Source: Floridanema aerugineum (GTDB lineage: Bacteria > Cyanobacteriota > Cyanobacteriia > Cyanobacteriales > Aerosakkonemataceae). Taken from it: a stretch of 64,000 nucleotides of DNA. Position 1 is the stretch's first letter. The number at the start of each line of letters is the position of its first letter. The notes beneath the pieces were generated by a model, which was given only the letters and a program-made list of their open reading frames with translations, was not told where the DNA came from and did no database searches. The translations under genes and the position numbers were made by a program. The stretch lies in the NCBI RefSeq assembly GCF_041929345.1, contig NZ_JBHFNQ010000217.1:1-64000 (forward strand). Reading direction: 5' to 3'. Below are positions 61,119 to 64,000 of the stretch, one piece after another.

Positions 61119-61598
61119 ATGGAAAAAGCCACTTTTGCTGCTGGTTGTTTTTGGGGAGTTGAAGACACTTTTCGTCAAGTTAAAGGCGTTATTTCCACAG
61201 CAGTTGGTTACACAGGTGGACATTTTCCTAACCCCTGCCATTTAGATGTTTGTGCTAGAATTACGGGTCATGCAGAATCAGTACAAATCGAGTATGATCC
61301 GTCACAAATTACTTATAATGAATTATTAGAAATTTTTTGGGATTGTCACGATCCAACCCAATTAAATCGACAAGGGCCCGATCGAGGCGAACAATACAGA
61401 TCTGTTATATTCTTTCATAGCTCAGAACAGGAAACAGCCGCCCAAGCATCTAAACAAAAATTGCAAATCTCCGGGAAATATGATAAAGATATTGTCACAG
61501 AGATAAAACCTGTTGGAGAATTTTATTTAGCAGCCGAAGAACATCAACAATACTTTGCCAAGAAAAGGCAGAAAAGCAGTAATTACCAAGCTTTATAA
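61119..61598 (+). CDS. msrA: Peptide-methionine (S)-S-oxide reductase
   Basis: This 159-residue enzyme repairs oxidised methionine. The active-site motif GCFWG (C10) is at the N-terminus. The segments GYTGGHFPNP, TGHAESVQIEYDP, FWDCHDPTQLNRQGPDRGEQYRS (read in two parts) and a C-terminal EHQQYFAKKR follow in the normal order. The protein carries additional cysteines at 40 and 45 (NPCHLDVCAR), while its tail (SNYQAL) has no resolving cysteine pair as seen in some homologs. The resolving cysteine may therefore be one of the two. It follows the small exported gene by 24 bp. Confidence 0.95.
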   Translation: MEKATFAAGCFWGVEDTFRQVKGVISTAVGYTGGHFPNPCHLDVCARITGHAESVQIEYDPSQITYNELLEIFWDCHDPTQLNRQGPDRGEQYRSVIFFHSSEQETAAQASKQKLQISGKYDKDIVTEIKPVGEFYLAAEEHQQYFAKKRQKSSNYQAL

Positions 61599-61937
61599 AT
61601 TTAGGCTGGGTAGCTGAATATTTTTATATATTAGGCTCATAAAGTTTAGTAAATCAATTGTATTGAATAATTTCCAGGGAAACAGCAAAATTTTCTGCTT
61701 GCTGAAAAAGTTTTAATGGTAATCTACTGATTGTTTCCAATTACACCGACCAAGTTATCCAACTTTCAAGTCGGTTCTCATAGCAAAACCGGGTTAACCA
61801 CCACCCTTTTGATTTTGAGTAGAGAGGTTTCATGAGTTGAATAGAGACGTTTCATAACAAACTGTAGAGACGTTTCATGAAACGTCTCTACAGTTTGTCA
61901 ATAAAATTTTCCATGAGGTGTGATAGGAGTTAACGAT
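61599..61937. other. Intergenic region msrA to SLH-GH10-like gene
   Basis: These 339 bp have no gene. Partial P1 half-sites occur at 61819 (GTAGAGAGGTTTCATGAG) and 61841 (ATAGAGACGTTTCATAAC), followed by a complete 42-bp palindrome at 61857-61898. The ribosome binding site AGGAGT precedes the next gene. Confidence 0.6.
61857..61898. repeat. Perfect 42-bp palindrome, family P1, upstream of the SLH gene
   Basis: The half-site ending GTAGAGACGTTTCA is followed by its exact reverse complement, and the symmetry extends through ACAAACT/AGTTTGT. The arms match the htrA palindromes, but the centre is TTTCATGAAA instead of TTGTATACAA. Two further half-sites stand just upstream. Confidence 0.85.
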
Positions 61938-64000
61938 ATGTTTAAAAAACGCAGATGGTTTCCGCTTTTAATAGCCTTGAGTATGATAGTAGCGGTGTTA
62001 ACACCCAGCCGATCCTACTCGCAAACCAAACTTGCTGACATTCAAGGACATTGGGCACAACCTTGCATCGAACAACTGGTGCAAAAACAAATTATTACTA
62101 GTTATGAAGATGGCAATTTTCGCCCGGATTCGCAAGTAAATCGAGCCGAATTCGCTACTATAATTAGTAAAGCTTTCCCTGACAAACCTGTAACTAGAAA
62201 TGCAATTCGATTTGCTGATATTCCCTCAAATTATCGGGGAGCTAATAGTATTAATCAAGCTTATCAAACAGGATTTCTTTCCGCTTATATAGGCGAAAAT
62301 TTTAACCCGTTGCGAAAGATGACGCGACAACAAGTTTTACTATCTTTAGTAAATGGTTTAAAATATTCACCCACTCAACCAGTAGAAAAAACATTAAAAG
62401 CAGTTTTTGATGACGCACAAGAAATCCCCAATAATTCTCGAAATGCGATCGCGGCTGCCACTGAAAAACTACTAATCGTCAATTATCCGAACGTCCGCCT
62501 ACTCAAACCAAATCAAATAGTTACCCGTGCAGAAGTAGCAACTTTTTTATGTCAAGCATTGGGAACTTCGCAACTAATTCCCCAAGAATATATTGCCACA
62601 ATTAATTCTCCCGCTACAACTACAACCGCACTCAGAAATCAAACTCCTCAAACCACACAAACAACAGAAACTAAACCCACTCCCACAGCAACTTCAACGC
62701 CACCAATTACAGAGAAAAAACCTACTCCCACAGCAACTTCCGCGACTACTCCTAGATCATCAACTCCTGCTGAAACCACATCTCCAACGGCAATTTCTAT
62801 TAGAACCCCAACTGCTCAAACTAATATAAATAGAACTGCTGAAACATCAACAAGTCCCTCAAGAATAACCGCTGCGCCAACAAATTCAATTGCTGCCCCA
62901 ACCCCGCCACAAAATCCCTTAGCTATAATTAGAAAACCGACTCCACAAACATTACAAGCAAGAACAGAATTGCGAGGTGTCTGGCTGACAAATATTGATA
63001 GCGATGTTCTCTTTTATAAAGACCGACTTTCTGATGCGATCGACCGTTTAAAATCCCTAAATTTCAACACCTTGTATCCCACAGTTTGGAACTGGGGGTA
63101 CACACTTTATCCCAGCCAAGTAGCAGAAACAATAGTAGGAAGTCCTCTGCGTTTAGTCACACCAACAGACGAAAACCTCGACCCAGAATTAGGCACAGAT
63201 AGAGATGTTTTACAAGAAGTAATTACCCAAGGACATAAACAAGGAATGGCTGTTATCCCTTGGTTTGAATTTGGTTTTATGGCACCAGCAGATTCTCAAA
63301 TAGCCAAACTTTACCCAGATTGGATTCTCAAACGTCGGGATGGTAGCCAAATTTGGATTGAAGGGCCACATCAACGAGTTTGGATGAATCCTTTCCACCC
63401 AGAAGTGCAGCAATTTATTGAAAGTTTAGTCCTAGAAATTGTTACCAAATATGATGTTGACGGAATTCAATTTGATGACCATTTTGGTTTTCCTTCACAG
63501 CTAGGCTACGACGAATTTACTGTCGCACTTTATCAACAAGAACACGCCGGACAATCTCCTCCAGATGATTTTCAAGACCCTGAATGGGTTCGTTGGAGAG
63601 CAGATAAAATTACTCAATATATGCAACGAATTCACCGCGCCATTAAACAACGTAAACCCAAAATTGTAATTTCTGTATCTCCCAATCCGCAAGAATTTTC
63701 CTACAAATACTATTTGACTGATTGGCAAACCTGGAGAGAACAAGGATTAATTGAAGAACTAGTTTTACAAGTTTATCGCAACGACTTAAATCGCTTTATT
63801 GCCGAAATAGAACGTCCCGAAGTCGAAGCGGCAAGACAGCGCATTCCTGTTGCTATTGGCATTATGACTGGAGTAAAACCCCAAGCGGTTCCTATGTCAC
63901 AAGTGACAGAACAAGTAGAAGTTGCTCGGAACTGGGGATTTTCGGGAGTTTCTTTCTTTTTCTATGAAAGTTTGTGGAATCTAACAAAAGAACCGCCTGC
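61938..64000 (+). CDS. SLH-domain, glycoside hydrolase 10-like (GHL10/DUF187) protein, cut by the window end
   Basis: At least 687 codons are present; the 3' end lies outside the window. The start ATG at 61938 has AGGAGT upstream. A signal peptide (MFKKRRWFPLLIALSMIVAV) is followed by S-layer-homology modules (about 30-205; DIQGHWAQPCIEQLVQK, GNFRPDSQVNRAEFATII, TRAEVATFLCQAL). Then comes a Pro/Thr-rich linker (about 215-335). From about 340 there is a GHL10-type TIM-barrel hydrolase domain (RTELRGVWLTNIDSDVL, NTLYPTVWNWGYTLYP, MAVIPWFEFGFM, YDVDGIQFDDHFGFP). SLH modules attach to the cell wall, so this should be a periplasmic or outer-envelope glycan-acting enzyme. It is not found as a closed frame because the stop is outside. 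Confidence 0.93.
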   Translation, partial: MFKKRRWFPLLIALSMIVAVLTPSRSYSQTKLADIQGHWAQPCIEQLVQKQIITSYEDGNFRPDSQVNRAEFATIISKAFPDKPVTRNAIRFADIPSNYRGANSINQAYQTGFLSAYIGENFNPLRKMTRQQVLLSLVNGLKYSPTQPVEKTLKAVFDDAQEIPNNSRNAIAAATEKLLIVNYPNVRLLKPNQIVTRAEVATFLCQALGTSQLIPQEYIATINSPATTTTALRNQTPQTTQTTETKPTPTATSTPPITEKKPTPTATSATTPRSSTPAETTSPTAISIRTPTAQTNINRTAETSTSPSRITAAPTNSIAAPTPPQNPLAIIRKPTPQTLQARTELRGVWLTNIDSDVLFYKDRLSDAIDRLKSLNFNTLYPTVWNWGYTLYPSQVAETIVGSPLRLVTPTDENLDPELGTDRDVLQEVITQGHKQGMAVIPWFEFGFMAPADSQIAKLYPDWILKRRDGSQIWIEGPHQRVWMNPFHPEVQQFIESLVLEIVTKYDVDGIQFDDHFGFPSQLGYDEFTVALYQQEHAGQSPPDDFQDPEWVRWRADKITQYMQRIHRAIKQRKPKIVISVSPNPQEFSYKYYLTDWQTWREQGLIEELVLQVYRNDLNRFIAEIERPEVEAARQRIPVAIGIMTGVKPQAVPMSQVTEQVEVARNWGFSGVSFFFYESLWNLTKEPP

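Noticed and set aside
62593..62829. Gln/Leu/Pro-rich plus-strand frame as a gene
   Set aside because: It is a shadow frame of the Thr/Pro-rich linker in the SLH-GH10-like gene.

Overview
The window is a chromosomal segment of a cyanobacterium, most likely a filamentous one. RNA polymerase is split into rpoC1 and rpoC2, which is diagnostic. The order hisD / rpsT-tatD-rpoB-rpoC1-rpoC2 is the usual cyanobacterial one. GCGATCGC (HIP1) octamers recur throughout, heptamer STRR-type tandem repeats fill many spacers, and cyanobacteria-specific families are common (DUF928, DUF1997, DUF2555, DUF4079, PlmA-like, CrtD, HetZ-like, SLH porter/hydrolase proteins). No rRNA, tRNA, CRISPR array or prophage was recognised.

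Layout. 0-5 kb: an alpha/beta hydrolase, a PlmA-like GntR regulator followed by two Uma2-type nuclease-fold genes, and an HtrA/Deg protease. 5-17 kb: the minus-strand transcription/translation block rpsT-tatD-rpoB-rpoC1-rpoC2. 17-31 kb: hisD, a universal stress protein, DUF928, an SRPBCC-like protein, hslO, a membrane-anchored helical-repeat protein, crtD, an M16 peptidase, a fructosamine kinase and a HetZ-like regulator. 31-39 kb: a STAND-type ATPase with TPRs, divergent from hetZ, then two tandem serralysin-like RTX proteins. One of these keeps the zinc site; its neighbour has lost every catalytic residue. 39-54 kb: housekeeping and accessory genes (S1, dienelactone hydrolase, InrS/CsoR-like sensor, GH104 muramidase, SDR, DUF1997, DUF4079, ankyrin protein, 2OG oxygenase, purH, VWA protein, a decayed tnpB insertion element, a carboxylesterase, DUF2555, coaBC). 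54-64 kb: a giant RTX/Calx-beta/beta-helix secreted protein, two small exported proteins, msrA, and an SLH-GH10-like protein cut by the window end.

The most striking feature is a set of small palindromic repeats (about 22-46 bp) in several families. They sit in spacers and, in three cases, inside conserved coding sequences without breaking the frame: just after the HtrA signal peptide, in the large insertion region of RNA polymerase beta-prime (RpoC2), and in the kinase fold of the fructosamine kinase. Copies of a family differ by paired (compensatory) changes, so palindromy itself seems to be preserved.

Second-tier observations: a protease/pseudoprotease tandem pair with long N-terminal 45-residue repeats; a HetZ-like gene sharing a 0.7 kb repeat-rich divergent control region with a STAND ATPase; a TnpB remnant that keeps its right-end hairpin; and a carboxylesterase whose reading frame points to a CTG start. 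Family assignments are from sequence motifs and memory of the families only; no database search was run.
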